Source of the DNA: Pirellulales bacterium
Lineage (GTDB): Bacteria > Planctomycetota > Planctomycetia > Pirellulales > Lacipirellulaceae
Assembly (NCBI GenBank): GCA_019636345.1
Contig: JAHBXQ010000004.1
Coordinates: forward strand, 1-64,000
Length of the DNA: 64,000 nucleotides
Direction of reading: 5' to 3'
Part shown: one piece after another, positions 17,116 to 26,635 of the stretch
Numbering within the stretch: position 1 is the first letter of the stretch
Layout of the letters: the number at the start of each line of letters is the position of its first letter
Made by a program: the position numbers and the translations under genes
Notes under the pieces: generated by a model
Seen by the model: the letters and a program-made list of their open reading frames with translations, nothing else
Told to the model about the DNA's origin: nothing
The model's database searches: none

Positions 17116-18902
17116 GACTGCGGCGCCGCGGTCGCCTGGGTCGGCTCGGCAGGCGAGTCCGACGCCGACTCGGCGGTCGCGGGGCTCCCCTGGATCACCT
17201 GGCGCAGCAGATGCGTGCGGGCTTCATGCAGCAGCCTCCGCGCGATCTGCTTCGTCTCGTCGGCCAGTTCGCCGGGGGCGGCGACGAGCACCTGCACTTG
17301 GAACATCTGCCGCGACGGGGCCAGCGGGTGGCGCCGCACGAGCAAGCGCCACAATTGATCGCGGATCGCGCCCATCGGGGGCGAGACCGGTTCGCCGAAC
17401 TCGTCGAACATCGACCAACTGACGAACGCCCGGGCGCCGTCCGGCTTGGCGAGATCGACCTCGACGGCGGTCCACGTCTGATCGCCGATCTCCTCGGTCG
17501 ACCAGTCGCGGCGAGCGACCTCCCACCCGGCGCCCGAGTAGCAGATGGTCAGTTCGTGCCACCCCTGGCTAAACGGAAAATCGCACGATACGACGTACCG
17601 CTCGCCCGAGGGGCCTTGGTACTGATAGGTCCGCGAGAACTCGCCGAAGATCACGTCGCCCCGTTCGCGCTTGGTCTCCTCGAACCCGACCCGCGCGGTC
17701 CCGGCGAGTTGCTCGGGGAGCGACGATTCGGCGAGCGTCGTCGCCGAGGCGACGTGCGCGTGGGCGGTCGTCGGATTGAACCACGCCCAGGCGAGGAACC
17801 CGAACTGGGCGACCGCCAAGGCGCCGAACGCGATGGTGGCGGTGCGCAGCAGCCGCAAAACGCCCGCTGGGACCGCGGAGGCCGCGGCGGCGACCGGCGC
17901 GACGTCGTCGGCAGGCGGCTTGCGGTTCGTGCGCAGCGGATCGCCCCAGCGCACGATCGCGTCCCAGACCGCGGCCGGCCAGCGGCCGAATCGCAGCGGC
18001 ACGCCGGTCTGCTGGTTCCACGCCGACAACACGGGGGCGAGCCCCGCTGCGAGCAGAAACTCGGTCGAGATCAACGCGCCGAACGCGACGACGAATACCC
18101 CCAAGCTGAGGATTTCGTGAGGCGCTCCCTTCGTCCAATCGACGTCGAAGTAGTGCAGCGCCCCGGCGATCAGCGAAATGCGGATCGAGTTCATCAGCAT
18201 CGCCCACAGGACGCCGGCCGCGGCCAGGGCGGCCAGGTGCAACGGGGGACGGTTGCGCCACACGCCGTAGATGACGGCGCAGGCGATCAGCGACTTCACC
18301 GAGACGATGCCGCTGCACGCCTCGTCGACGAACAACTCGCGCCCGGCCAGCAGCAAGGTGTTGCCGTCCATCAGGTGGGCCACGCCGACCAGATCGAGGA
18401 TAAAGCTGCTCAACCGGCTGCTGGCCAATTGCAGCTTGGCGACCAGTTGCTGTTCGAGCCCCAACGGCAGGGGCAGCACGAGCCACAGCAGCAGCCAAAT
18501 TCCCCACAGGTACGTCACGCGGCGATAGCGGCCCACAAGCGCCAACCCCGCGGCGGCCAGCACGATCAGCGACGCCATCGACGCCCAGGGGTTGTACAAC
18601 AAACCCGCTCCCGCCAGCGACGCCCAGGCGAGCGCCGTCAGGGCGCGGCTGGCCCGCACGGGCCGATCGGCCCCGGGCGCCGGCGCAGGATCGGCCTCCT
18701 GCCAGCGGACGTACAACAGTCCGCCGAAGGCCGCGAACACGAACGGAAAATACTGAGACTGCGGCGACGACCACAGTTGCTGAAAAAACGCCGCAAGCAT
18801 CGGGGCGTACGCCGCGGCCACAGCGACGGCCGCCGCGATCAACACGGTCCGTGGGACGATGCGTCCTTCGGCGGGGTCGGCGTTCCACGAAAGGGTCGTC
18901 AT
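17112..18902 (-). CDS. xrtU: Exosortase, XrtU type
   Basis: Multi-pass membrane transpeptidase of 596 residues that cleaves PEP-CTERM sorting signals. The exosortase domain (~20-290) carries the catalytic set: C196 in VDEACSGIVS, R241 in MLMNSIRISL and H262 in KGAPHEILSLGVF, each in or beside predicted membrane segments. After it come one more membrane segment (~365-385) and a ~200-residue soluble domain, which matches the planctomycete exosortase U architecture rather than the short XrtA/B forms. It sits inside the polysaccharide operon between a GT2 and a GT4, the usual setting in which exosortases are tied to exopolysaccharide synthesis. Ten PEP-type substrates lie in this window. The ATG at 18902 starts the conserved protein, and its end overlaps the next gene by 4 bp. 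Confidence 0.93.
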   Translation of the reverse strand: MTTLSWNADPAEGRIVPRTVLIAAAVAVAAAYAPMLAAFFQQLWSSPQSQYFPFVFAAFGGLLYVRWQEADPAPAPGADRPVRASRALTALAWASLAGAGLLYNPWASMASLIVLAAAGLALVGRYRRVTYLWGIWLLLWLVLPLPLGLEQQLVAKLQLASSRLSSFILDLVGVAHLMDGNTLLLAGRELFVDEACSGIVSVKSLIACAVIYGVWRNRPPLHLAALAAAGVLWAMLMNSIRISLIAGALHYFDVDWTKGAPHEILSLGVFVVAFGALISTEFLLAAGLAPVLSAWNQQTGVPLRFGRWPAAVWDAIVRWGDPLRTNRKPPADDVAPVAAAASAVPAGVLRLLRTATIAFGALAVAQFGFLAWAWFNPTTAHAHVASATTLAESSLPEQLAGTARVGFEETKRERGDVIFGEFSRTYQYQGPSGERYVVSCDFPFSQGWHELTICYSGAGWEVARRDWSTEEIGDQTWTAVEVDLAKPDGARAFVSWSMFDEFGEPVSPPMGAIRDQLWRLLVRRHPLAPSRQMFQVQVLVAAPGELADETKQIARRLLHEARTHLLRQVIQGSPATAESASDSPAEPTQATAAPQS

Positions 18903-19037
18903 GCAACCAGATATTCAGCAGCGAGGAGAGGCCAGCCGACGAAAGTGGCTTGGGAGCAGCGCCCGTCGGCGCAATTGGAAGACTTCATCATACACTGCCG
19001 CAGGAAAAACGATCCCCCGCGACGGACTCTTCGCGGC

Positions 19038-20009
19038 CTAAGTCGGGACGTCGGAATCTGCGGGTTGTGCGCCCTGGGCGACCTCGGCGGCGGGTGGTCC
19101 GACTTCCGGTCGGCCTACCGCCGGAGGGGCGACCGGGGCGCCGAGTCGGCCCGCCGCGAGGAACACCCCGACGGTCGTTTCATAGGCGGCCTTCATCCGC
19201 GCGTAGAGGACGCCTCCCCGTCCGTCGAAGATCGCCCGTTTAACCAACAGGAGATGCATCATCCGCAGCCAGCCGCGAGCCGGCATGCGGTAACTTAGGC
19301 GCTTGATCGCTCGTCGCCGTTCAATCCCGCTCCCCAGCGCGATCGCCCGCAGATCGCCGCCCGTCGAGCCGTCGCCGGCGAGAAACTCCTCGGCCTCCTG
19401 CCGTGCGTAGCGCGCGTGTTTGACGAACCAATCTTCCAGCCCCTTGGAAAACGGATCGTGCAAGTACGGCGAGCGCAATCGGCCAAGTTCGCCGGCGGTC
19501 GATTCGCGCTGGCCGTGGCCGGAATCGCAAAATCGAAGTCGGCGCTTGTGAAACAGTCGCACTTGGTAAGCCGGATACTCGCCGGAGTAGCGCAGCCAGC
19601 GGTTCCCCCACATTAGTTTGCTGGGGACGTAGTACCCGGCCTTCTCGTTCTGCGGAGTCGCCAGCGAGCGAATCTCCTCGACCAACTCGGGCGTGAATCG
19701 TTCGTCGGCGTCGAGGTGAAACACCCAGTCGTGCCGCAAGTCGAGGGAGTCGATCGTCCAATTTCGCTGCTGCCCGAACGAGCGAAATTCATTGTGACTG
19801 ACGATCGCCCCGCAGCTGCGAGCGATGGCGACGGTGTCGTCGGTCGAGCCCGAATCGACGACATGCACGTCTTCCACGACTCCCGCCAACGAATCAAGAC
19901 ACCCCGGCAAGTTGCCGGCCTCGTTCTTGCAGAGGATGACGACGCTCAGCGGCAGCGGTTCGCACGAGGCTGGTTTGGCAGAATGTTCGTTCAAGGATGC
20001 AACGATCAA
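19038..20009 (-). CDS. GT2-family glycosyltransferase (WaaE/KdtX-like)
   Basis: Inverting glycosyltransferase with a single GT-A domain. Motifs: LSVVILCKNEAGN (nucleotide-binding beta strand), VDSGSTDDT and the metal-binding HLDADERFTPEL. GHGQRES and the Lys/Arg-rich region follow, as in the WaaE/KdtX group. The last ~40 residues are low-complexity Ala/Pro. No ATG precedes the core; TTG codons at 20009 and 19994, or at 20078 inside the previous gene, are the candidates and none has a good ribosome binding site, so the start is uncertain. It lies between the beta-helix PEP-CTERM gene and the exosortase. It probably adds a sugar to the lipid-linked repeat unit. Confidence 0.85.
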   Translation of the reverse strand: MIVASLNEHSAKPASCEPLPLSVVILCKNEAGNLPGCLDSLAGVVEDVHVVDSGSTDDTVAIARSCGAIVSHNEFRSFGQQRNWTIDSLDLRHDWVFHLDADERFTPELVEEIRSLATPQNEKAGYYVPSKLMWGNRWLRYSGEYPAYQVRLFHKRRLRFCDSGHGQRESTAGELGRLRSPYLHDPFSKGLEDWFVKHARYARQEAEEFLAGDGSTGGDLRAIALGSGIERRRAIKRLSYRMPARGWLRMMHLLLVKRAIFDGRGGVLYARMKAAYETTVGVFLAAGRLGAPVAPPAVGRPEVGPPAAEVAQGAQPADSDVPT

Positions 20010-20040
20010 ATGGGAATAGCAACCTATCTGGCAGCGGAGA

Positions 20041-22134
20041 TCAGTGGTGAAGCGCACAAGTGCGGAACTTGGCAGCAATGCACTGAGTCCTGAAGAATCT
20101 CCGACGGCGGACCAATTTCGTCGCGCAGCCGCTGGCGAGCGTCAGCAAGATGTGCGTCCGTGGTTCAGGGACGCCTGCGGCGCCCGGAAGTGCGTCGAAC
20201 GCCTCTGGCCCATACTGGCGTTGCCATACGAGGAAATCGCTGCCGGAGACGACTTGATCAAAATTCGCATCGCCATCCGCAAGGGCGGCAGGCATTCCTG
20301 TGCCGAAGCGATTTTGCCACGTCGCCAGATCGACGGCGTCGACCACCCCGTCGTCGTTGAAGTCAGCCAAGTCGCCCCCGTCCCAAGATCCCTCGGCGGT
20401 CAAGATCCGCGGCATTGTGATATCAGCCCAACTCGCCGCGAGACCAGCCGTGATCTGTGCGCCGGCGGAAGTCAACGGGGTGACGCCGTCGGCAAAGGTG
20501 CCATAGTAAACAGTTCCGTCGCTTCCTGTGACCTGGGCAAGCGGATTGATGCGAAAGTCGCCGGCCAGCGGATCGCCGAGCCAAAACTGCGAAAGCTGAG
20601 CCGGAGTGAGGTAGACGCTATTAGCGTCTTCGCCAGTCGCCGATTGCCAAGCGGCCAGCGTGTTGTATATCGTCGCTCCAAAGCGGCAGCGGAGGTCGGC
20701 GCCCGTGCCAGTCGAGGCTCGAGCGCAGAAGATGTTGAAATCGCCCGAGTACGATCCTCCCAGAGCGTCGATCTGATACGTGTTCGGAGATCGCCCGACG
20801 AAGACGGAACGGTGGACCGAAAGAACGCCGCCGGCCGGATTGTTAAGCATGACCGGGCGACCAAAGCCGCCGCTGCTGTCGATCACCGCAAATGTGCAGT
20901 TGCTCAACTCCAGGGAACCGGAGTATCTCAGCAGTTCCACGTTGTTGTTGACTGTTGCGTCGACGGCGAAGAAGCAGTTGTCGACAGTAGAGCTTCCAGT
21001 CGCCTGCAGACGCGACGCGCCTCCGCTTGCTGCGAACTCGACTTGAAGATCTCGCGCCGAGAAGGTCGTCGTATCGCTTCCCACGCTGAATACGGTGTGA
21101 GCCTTGCGATGGGTCCCGCCTTCAACGGTCGTGACAATGCCGCCCCCGTATCCGACGCTGAACTGGCCGGAGGTTCGTGTGCGTTGAAACGCAATGGTCT
21201 CAAACGAAGGCCCGCTGGCATCATGCACCGCAAATGCCGAGAAATTGGGGCCGAGTGCGTCGCCGTTTTGTTGCACGAACGTGCAGTCGGCAAACGTGCC
21301 GTGATAGCCGGCCGCCTCATTGCGGAAGTTGACCAAACCGCCGGAGAAGCCTGCCGAGTAAACGCTCAGTGCGTCGCCGACGACGACTCCGGAAAAGTGC
21401 TGGGCGAAACCATGATGCTTGCCGCCGCCGTAGGCTTCGCTGTCGGTGATCGTCCCTCCGTCGGTTCCGTTCCAGGCTTCCAGGCCGCCGTTGTTGAGCA
21501 TAGCTCCGCGAACGTAGATTCCGTCAATGGACGCGGCGTTTCTTACCGCTGCCTGTCGCACGGAGATGCGCAGACTCCGCGAATTTTCGTTTGGATCGCC
21601 GCCGTCGTTCAGATGGACCACAACGTCGACTGGGCTCGCAAGAGCGTTAGGCGGTGCGAAGTAAGTCCCCGGCGTGGCCTCGCATTCCTCTGCTGTCTGA
21701 ACCCTGCGCAGGAGCACGCCGTCGTCGAAAGCCATAACGCCGTAGGATTGGGAGGTCGTCTGAATTGGGACGGAGGCGGCAAACACGCCTCCTCCCAGGC
21801 CTTGCCACGATTCGACTCGCTCAGTTGCATCAATTGCCGGGCGGGGACCTTCGCCGTACGCAGTGAAATTCAGCCCCACGACTGCAGAGCCGATCGACTC
21901 ACGCCAGATTCCCCCGCGGCGCAAAGCAATTGTGTCGCCCGGCGATGCCAGCGCTTCGGCGGCCGCCAGAGTCCGCAAAGCCGAAATGCGTGCCAAGCCA
22001 TCGTTGGCGTCGCTGCCAAAGGGTGAGACGTAAAACGTTGCGGCGTGCAGAGAGTTGAGCTGCACGAGGAACGCGATGAGAACGAAAAGAGCACGACGAA
22101 ACCGGGCCAGGTGACACTCCGAGTCGAACCGCAT
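20041..22134 (-). CDS. Right-handed beta-helix PEP-CTERM protein inside the polysaccharide operon
   Basis: Secreted protein of about 697 residues. Signal segment FRRALFVLIAFLVQLNSLHA is followed by TFYVSPFGSDANDGL, the classic start of Pel/right-handed beta-helix proteins. Irregular beta-helix coils continue to ~residue 580. Two dockerin-like repeats follow (DFNDDGVVDAVDLATWQ and DANFDQVVSGSDFLVWQRQ), then VPEPRTHILLTLASG and RRRR. The tail continues for ~14 residues past the arginines (FFRTQCIAAKFRTC...), longer than usual for a PEP-CTERM end. The ATG at 22134 gives the best leader. Being encoded among glycosyltransferases, two genes before the exosortase, it could modify or bind the exported polymer. 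Lyase activity is possible, but no catalytic residues can be assigned. Confidence 0.82.
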   Translation of the reverse strand: MRFDSECHLARFRRALFVLIAFLVQLNSLHAATFYVSPFGSDANDGLARISALRTLAAAEALASPGDTIALRRGGIWRESIGSAVVGLNFTAYGEGPRPAIDATERVESWQGLGGGVFAASVPIQTTSQSYGVMAFDDGVLLRRVQTAEECEATPGTYFAPPNALASPVDVVVHLNDGGDPNENSRSLRISVRQAAVRNAASIDGIYVRGAMLNNGGLEAWNGTDGGTITDSEAYGGGKHHGFAQHFSGVVVGDALSVYSAGFSGGLVNFRNEAAGYHGTFADCTFVQQNGDALGPNFSAFAVHDASGPSFETIAFQRTRTSGQFSVGYGGGIVTTVEGGTHRKAHTVFSVGSDTTTFSARDLQVEFAASGGASRLQATGSSTVDNCFFAVDATVNNNVELLRYSGSLELSNCTFAVIDSSGGFGRPVMLNNPAGGVLSVHRSVFVGRSPNTYQIDALGGSYSGDFNIFCARASTGTGADLRCRFGATIYNTLAAWQSATGEDANSVYLTPAQLSQFWLGDPLAGDFRINPLAQVTGSDGTVYYGTFADGVTPLTSAGAQITAGLAASWADITMPRILTAEGSWDGGDLADFNDDGVVDAVDLATWQNRFGTGMPAALADGDANFDQVVSGSDFLVWQRQYGPEAFDALPGAAGVPEPRTHILLTLASGCATKLVRRRRFFRTQCIAAKFRTCALHH

Positions 22135-22250
22135 TCTGACTGCTATCGCCGTTGTTCGCTGGGAGCAGTTGTCACGATGCCAGTATTGCAGGTGCAACAT
22201 ATGCAGAAATGCTAAGTTGTCCGGATGCAGATCGCGGGGCCCAAACGCCA

Positions 22251-22889
22251 TTATGACCCTGCTCTCTCCGCTACGGCAATCATCGACTTGGCCAACGGGG
22301 CGAAGCGGCCGACGCGGAGGAATCGTACGCGGGCGAACCCGGCTTCCTGCAGCAATTGCGTCAGCGTCGCGATCGACCAGAACTTGATGTGCCCGTGATC
22401 CCACAACGCGGTGAAGTGACGGTCCATGGCGCCGGTCGCCGCGAGGGCCAAGTTCTTCAAGTAACCGTGATACGGCGTCGAGACGATCGCGATTCCCCCC
22501 GGCTCGACGAGGGAGAACAGCGTCGCCGCGTAGTCGCGCGGAGCGTAGACGTGCTCGACGACCTCCAGGCTGATCGCCGCCGGAAACGTTCCGTACCGCG
22601 CGGCCAGGTCGTCGTAGGCCGAGCCTTCCTCAAGTCGCAGTTCGGGGTAGCTGGCCGCGGCTTGCCGGATTCCCTCGGCCGACGGATCGACCCCGGTCAC
22701 GTCGTATCCCAGCGAGGTCAAGTAGGCGGCCACCGAGCCGTTGCCGCAGCCCAGGTCGAAGACCCGCCCCGGCGCGGCGCCGAAGCGGGCCGACAGTTCG
22801 CTTGTCAGCGCCGGCAGCAGGTATCCGTGGGAATGGTTGCTATTGGCGTCCGCATAGCGATAGCCGCCGATGGCGCTGGTTTGTTTCAT
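22251..22889 (-). CDS. SAM-dependent class I methyltransferase
   Basis: 212-residue Rossmann methyltransferase of the UbiG/Methyltransf_11 group. Motif I is VFDLGCGNGSVAAYL, motif II GVDPSAEGI, and motif IV region ISLEVVEHVYAPRDY with EHV. The segment WDHGHIKFWS is typical of sugar or lipid methyltransferases in polysaccharide clusters. The ATG at 22889 overlaps the stop of the upstream acyltransferase gene by 4 bp, so both are co-translated. Most likely it methylates a sugar of the repeat unit. Substrate inferred from neighbours only. Confidence 0.87.
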   Translation of the reverse strand: MKQTSAIGGYRYADANSNHSHGYLLPALTSELSARFGAAPGRVFDLGCGNGSVAAYLTSLGYDVTGVDPSAEGIRQAAASYPELRLEEGSAYDDLAARYGTFPAAISLEVVEHVYAPRDYAATLFSLVEPGGIAIVSTPYHGYLKNLALAATGAMDRHFTALWDHGHIKFWSIATLTQLLQEAGFARVRFLRVGRFAPLAKSMIAVAERAGS

Positions 22890-23479
22890 GGCGACGGGGC
22901 GTCCTCGGGTTGAGCGGGGCGCATCAGGCGGGGTTTGATCGGTCGGGCCGGGTTGCCGCCGACCACGGTCCAGGCGGGGACGTCCTTCAGCGCCACGGCG
23001 CGGGCGCCGACGACCGCGCCGGCGCCGACCGAGACGTTGGGCCCGACGAAGGCGTCGGCGCAGATCCAGGCGTCGGACCCCACGACGATCGGGGGCTTCC
23101 GCAGCGGCAGCAGCGGGTCTTCGTAATCGTGCGTCCCGGCGCACAGGTGGGCGCGGTGCGACACGGTGGCTCGGGCCCCGATGGTCACGAAGCCCAGGTT
23201 GTAAACGAGCGCGTCCTCGCCGATCGCCGCGTCGTCGTCAATCGCCAACTGCCACGGGTAGTAAACTCGCGCCGACGGATAAATGTGCACGTTGCGACCG
23301 ACCCGGGCGCCCAGTCTCCGCAACAACCACCGCCGCCAGCCGAAACAAGGCCGCGGGCTGAACCGAAACAGCGGCCAGCAGGCCATCCACAGCACCCGGC
23401 GCAGTTGCTCGGTGCGCGTGTACTTGCGGGCCGAGCGATTGCCGCCGACGTCAAGTTGTTGCGATTTCGGTGCGGTCAT
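22886..23479 (-). CDS. Hexapeptide-repeat acyltransferase (WcaF-like)
   Basis: 197-residue left-handed beta-helix acetyltransferase. The N-terminus RRVLWMACWPLFRFSP followed by RLGARVGRNVHIYPSARVYYPW matches the WcaF family of colanic-acid-type O-acetyltransferases. Isoleucine/valine-led hexapeptide turns run from ~residue 60 to 165, with a catalytic His candidate in SHRAHLCAGTHDYED. The end VVGGNPARPIKPR is the standard family terminus. It probably O-acetylates a sugar of the polymer. The start ATG follows a 128-bp gap from the previous gene, and the stop overlaps the methyltransferase start. Confidence 0.88.
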   Translation of the reverse strand: MTAPKSQQLDVGGNRSARKYTRTEQLRRVLWMACWPLFRFSPRPCFGWRRWLLRRLGARVGRNVHIYPSARVYYPWQLAIDDDAAIGEDALVYNLGFVTIGARATVSHRAHLCAGTHDYEDPLLPLRKPPIVVGSDAWICADAFVGPNVSVGAGAVVGARAVALKDVPAWTVVGGNPARPIKPRLMRPAQPEDAPSP

Positions 23480-23607
23480 GCCGTGGGGGGATGGACTTGC
23501 GAAAATCAGGCGACGGGCTTTGCGGAAGGGCGCCCGGCTCGGTCGGCCTCCGTCGCGACCGCGCGCGGGGGACGGAGGCCGACGTTCGCTCGAGCGATCG
23601 ACATCGG

Positions 23608-24138
23608 TCAGATGTGATTGCGAGTCATGTGGTACGACGCCGGATTGCCGCGGACAATGCGGCTGTTCGCTACGCTGCCCGCCACGACGCTGCCGGCGAG
23701 GACGATCGCCGCGGCGCCGACCTGGACCCCGGGGAGCAGGATCGCTCCGGGGCCGATCCACGCGTCGGCGTCGACGTCGATCTGGGCGCTCAAGGGGGGC
23801 GCTGCCGACACCGGGCGTCCGCGGCGCGGAATCGACGGGGTCGAGGAGAGGACTTGCGCCCCCGGGCTGATGATCGCCCGGTCGCCGATGGTCACCCCGC
23901 CGGCGGTCATCAGGCGGACCCCCGCGCCGATCTCGACGTCGTCGCCGATTTCGAGCCGTTCGGGACAGTCGACGGTCACGTCCGGGGCGATTCGCGCCCG
24001 GCGGCCGACCAAGGCCCCGGCCGCCCGCAACGACTCGACGTCGTAGGGCCGGCACAGGGCGCCGGCAGCCGGGGGGACGGCACGGCTCGGCTCGGAGGCG
24101 GAATCCACGTTCGTCATCGCAACGGCTGGTTCAGTCAC
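23608..24138 (-). CDS. Second hexapeptide-repeat acyltransferase
   Basis: 176-residue left-handed beta-helix protein with hexapeptide repeats (VTVDCPERLEIGDDVEIGAG, GVTIGDRAIISPGAQVLSS, IDVDADAWIGPGAILLPGVQ) and the C-terminus VRGNPASYHM. I use the GTG at 24138 because AAGGAGA lies seven bases upstream; longer starts have no ribosome binding site. The usual catalytic His of acetyltransferases is not obvious in the shortened central loop. It may act on a different position than its neighbour or be structural. It is separated from both neighbours by ~130 bp, more than the tightly overlapping genes upstream. Confidence 0.82.
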   Translation of the reverse strand: MTEPAVAMTNVDSASEPSRAVPPAAGALCRPYDVESLRAAGALVGRRARIAPDVTVDCPERLEIGDDVEIGAGVRLMTAGGVTIGDRAIISPGAQVLSSTPSIPRRGRPVSAAPPLSAQIDVDADAWIGPGAILLPGVQVGAAAIVLAGSVVAGSVANSRIVRGNPASYHMTRNHI

Positions 24139-24272
24139 GTAGGTCTCCTTGCGAAGTGCGAGAGTTGCCGGCGGGTCGACGCTGCTCGACCACCGCCGGC
24201 CATTATCCCGAACGCCGCAGGAAGATTCGACAACGATTTTTGGGCCACTTTCCGGCGACGACTGTATGCGGT

Positions 24273-25418
24273 TCACTTGGTGCAAACCCATTCAGGGGCA
24301 GGACCCCCGCCGAGGACCCACTGGTACGTGGCGACGAATTGCCCGGCGATCCTGGGCCAGGCGAATCGCTCCTCGACGAGCCGCCGACCGCGGGCGCCCG
24401 TCGACCGCAGATCGGCGGGCGACAGGCTCGCCAGCGTTCGCAGCCCCGCGGCGATCGACTCGGGACGCGGTTCGATCCGCAGCGCGGCCTCGGCCGCGAA
24501 CATCTCGGGGAGGTTGCAATGGTCGGTGATCAGCAGGGGAAGGCCGTACGAGCTCGCTTCGAGCGCTGCCACGGGGAGCCCCTCGCTGTGCGACGGGAGG
24601 ATGAACGCGCTCGACGCGCAGATCAGCTCGTGCTTGTCCCGGCCGTACTTCGGGCCGACCAGATCGACGCTGTCGGCGATCCCGGCGTCGGCCGCCTGCC
24701 GACGAAGTCCGGAGAGCATGTCGGCGTCGTCGGCGCCGGCGACGACCAGCCGCCATTCGCGGCGTTCCGTCGCGCTGAGGGACGCCCAGCCGGCCAGCAG
24801 TTCGTGCAGCCCCTTCTTCGGGTGAAGCCGACCCAAGAACAGCAATTGTCGCGGCCCGTCGGCGAGCGGCGCCGGTTCTTCGGGCAGGTTCACCCCGTTG
24901 GGGATCACCGCGACCGGGTTGCAGAGCCCCATCGCTCGGGCGCTGTCGCGCTCGGCGTCGCACAGCGCATGCAAGCAAGCCGCCCGGCGCAGATGCCGAT
25001 TCTCGTAGAGCGCCAGAGCCAGTCGCTTCTTCCACCGCGACAGGCGGAGGGCCCAAGGGTCGATCATGCCGTGGGGCGAGACGAGGTAGGGCTTTCGCGT
25101 CGCCCGCTCCCATGCCGACACCGAGGCCGACAGAAGTTGCCACAAGCCGTGCGTGTGAACGAGGTCGGGGGCCAGTTCGACAAGCGTCTCCCGCAGTCGG
25201 GGCGCGTAGCCGAGTCGGGCCGGTCCGACGACGGGACTCAGCCGGGGTCGGACCGCCGACCACGCGGCCAAGTCGGCCGACGCATGGTCGTCCTCGAGCG
25301 AGGCGACCCCCAGCTCGACGTTGCCTGTGGCGGCGAGCGCCTCGGTCAGATCGCGCACGGCCGCCGCGACGCCGGCGCCGCTGCGGGAGATCGACCCGGT
25401 GACCAACGCGACCTTCAT
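24273..25418 (-). CDS. GT4-family glycosyltransferase
   Basis: 381-residue retaining glycosyltransferase of GT-B fold. The first domain starts KVALVTGSISRSGAGVAAAVRD and contains LVHTHGLWQ and YLVSPHGMIDPWAL. The second has VAVIPNGVNLP, LLFLGRLHPKKGLHELL and the donor-site motif SHSEGLPVAALEASSYGLP, with the E-x7-E-type acidic pair. Its ATG overlaps the stop of the upstream GT4 gene by 4 bp. This arrangement suggests two consecutive sugar additions to the same lipid-linked precursor. The sugar cannot be predicted. Confidence 0.9.
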   Translation of the reverse strand: MKVALVTGSISRSGAGVAAAVRDLTEALAATGNVELGVASLEDDHASADLAAWSAVRPRLSPVVGPARLGYAPRLRETLVELAPDLVHTHGLWQLLSASVSAWERATRKPYLVSPHGMIDPWALRLSRWKKRLALALYENRHLRRAACLHALCDAERDSARAMGLCNPVAVIPNGVNLPEEPAPLADGPRQLLFLGRLHPKKGLHELLAGWASLSATERREWRLVVAGADDADMLSGLRRQAADAGIADSVDLVGPKYGRDKHELICASSAFILPSHSEGLPVAALEASSYGLPLLITDHCNLPEMFAAEAALRIEPRPESIAAGLRTLASLSPADLRSTGARGRRLVEERFAWPRIAGQFVATYQWVLGGGPAPEWVCTK

Positions 25419-26635
25419 CGGGGGGCGACTCGCAACGCCAAGCGGGTCAGGGCGCGATCGAGCAGCCGCGACCCTCGCGCTCGGGCCGTCAGCGACGCCT
25501 CGGCGGCGCGCAGCAAACCGCGGGCGAATCGGTCGGGCCCCCACTGGTCGACGATCCGCCGGCTGGCGACGGCCATGTCTTGGAGCCGGGCGTCGGGAAG
25601 CCCGCTGATCCGCAGCAGCACCGTGGTCATTCCGGCGACGTCGTACGGGTCGAAGGTCCAGCCGTTCACTCCTTCGTGGACGAGATCGGGCGCGCAGCCG
25701 CAGCGGTCCGAAACGAGCACCGGCAGCCCCGAGGCCATGGCCTCGTTGACGACCAATCCCCATTGTTCCGAAGTGCTCGCCTGCACGTACGCGCCGGCAA
25801 GTCCGTAGTACGCCGGCATCTGGTCGTAGCCGGCGAACCCGGGAAACAGGGCGGCCTCGCCAAGGTCGAGCCGCTCGGCCTCGGCTTCGAGCGCGGGACG
25901 CAACTCGCCGTCGCCTGCGATCACAAGCTTCCATGCCGCCGAGCCCGCTTGCCGCCGGTACTCGGCGTAGGCCTGCAGAAGCCGGCTGAGGTTCTTCTTG
26001 GCGATGAAGCGGGCCGCGGTCAAGAAGTATCGCTCGGGGAGACCCAATTCACGGCGAATCCGGGGGGCGTCGGTGCGAGTCTTCTCCAACTCGGCGGCGA
26101 AGTAGTCGTTGTCGACGACGTCGTACCCCGGTTCGATGCGGTCGGCCGAGACGCCGAGCTTGGCCACGTACTGCCTATGGCGCGTGCCTCCGACCAGGGC
26201 CGCGTCGAACTGCGAGACGATCCGCCGCTTGACCCACTCGCGAACGGTCTTGCGACGGAAGTCGATTTCGGTCGTCGCGGACAGAAGCACGCGCCCCGCG
26301 CCGCGGGTCGTCGCCCATTGCAGGGCGCCGAGCGCCTCGGGGACGGTCCAGCCGGGGATGGCGACGACGTCGGGCGCCGCGGCGTCGAGGGCCGCCTGCA
26401 CCGCCGCGACGACCTCGCCGCCCGGCACGGAGAGAATGTTACGCCCCTTGAACAAGGTCGTGATTCCCAAATCCTCCTGCCGCTCGGCCCGCCAGCCGGC
26501 CACGTTCGTCGCGCCGAGTCCGTCGACGATTTCGATTCCGACCAGTTCGCCGCAGCCGGCGATCGCGCGCCGCGCGGCGACGTATCGCGCCAAGTGGTAC
26601 CGCCCGAACACGCCGTAGACGAGGGCGACGTTCAT
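25415..26635 (-). CDS. GT4-family glycosyltransferase
   Basis: 406-residue GT-B glycosyltransferase. Visible motifs are VALVYGVFGRYHLARYVAAR at the start, VVAIPGWTVPEALG, YFLTAARFIAKKNLSRLLQAY in the second domain and the donor-binding STSEQWGLVVNEAMASGLPVL with the conserved E-x7-E. The last ~40 residues are basic and amphipathic, which could help it sit on the membrane. It overlaps by 4 bp both the pyruvyltransferase upstream and the GT4 downstream, which marks the core of the operon. Confidence 0.9.
   Translation of the reverse strand: MNVALVYGVFGRYHLARYVAARRAIAGCGELVGIEIVDGLGATNVAGWRAERQEDLGITTLFKGRNILSVPGGEVVAAVQAALDAAAPDVVAIPGWTVPEALGALQWATTRGAGRVLLSATTEIDFRRKTVREWVKRRIVSQFDAALVGGTRHRQYVAKLGVSADRIEPGYDVVDNDYFAAELEKTRTDAPRIRRELGLPERYFLTAARFIAKKNLSRLLQAYAEYRRQAGSAAWKLVIAGDGELRPALEAEAERLDLGEAALFPGFAGYDQMPAYYGLAGAYVQASTSEQWGLVVNEAMASGLPVLVSDRCGCAPDLVHEGVNGWTFDPYDVAGMTTVLLRISGLPDARLQDMAVASRRIVDQWGPDRFARGLLRAAEASLTARARGSRLLDRALTRLALRVAPR

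Noticed and set aside
15157-17358. 733-codon plus-strand frame opposite the GT4 gene
   Set aside because: Antisense to a conserved glycosyltransferase; composition is that of a shadow.
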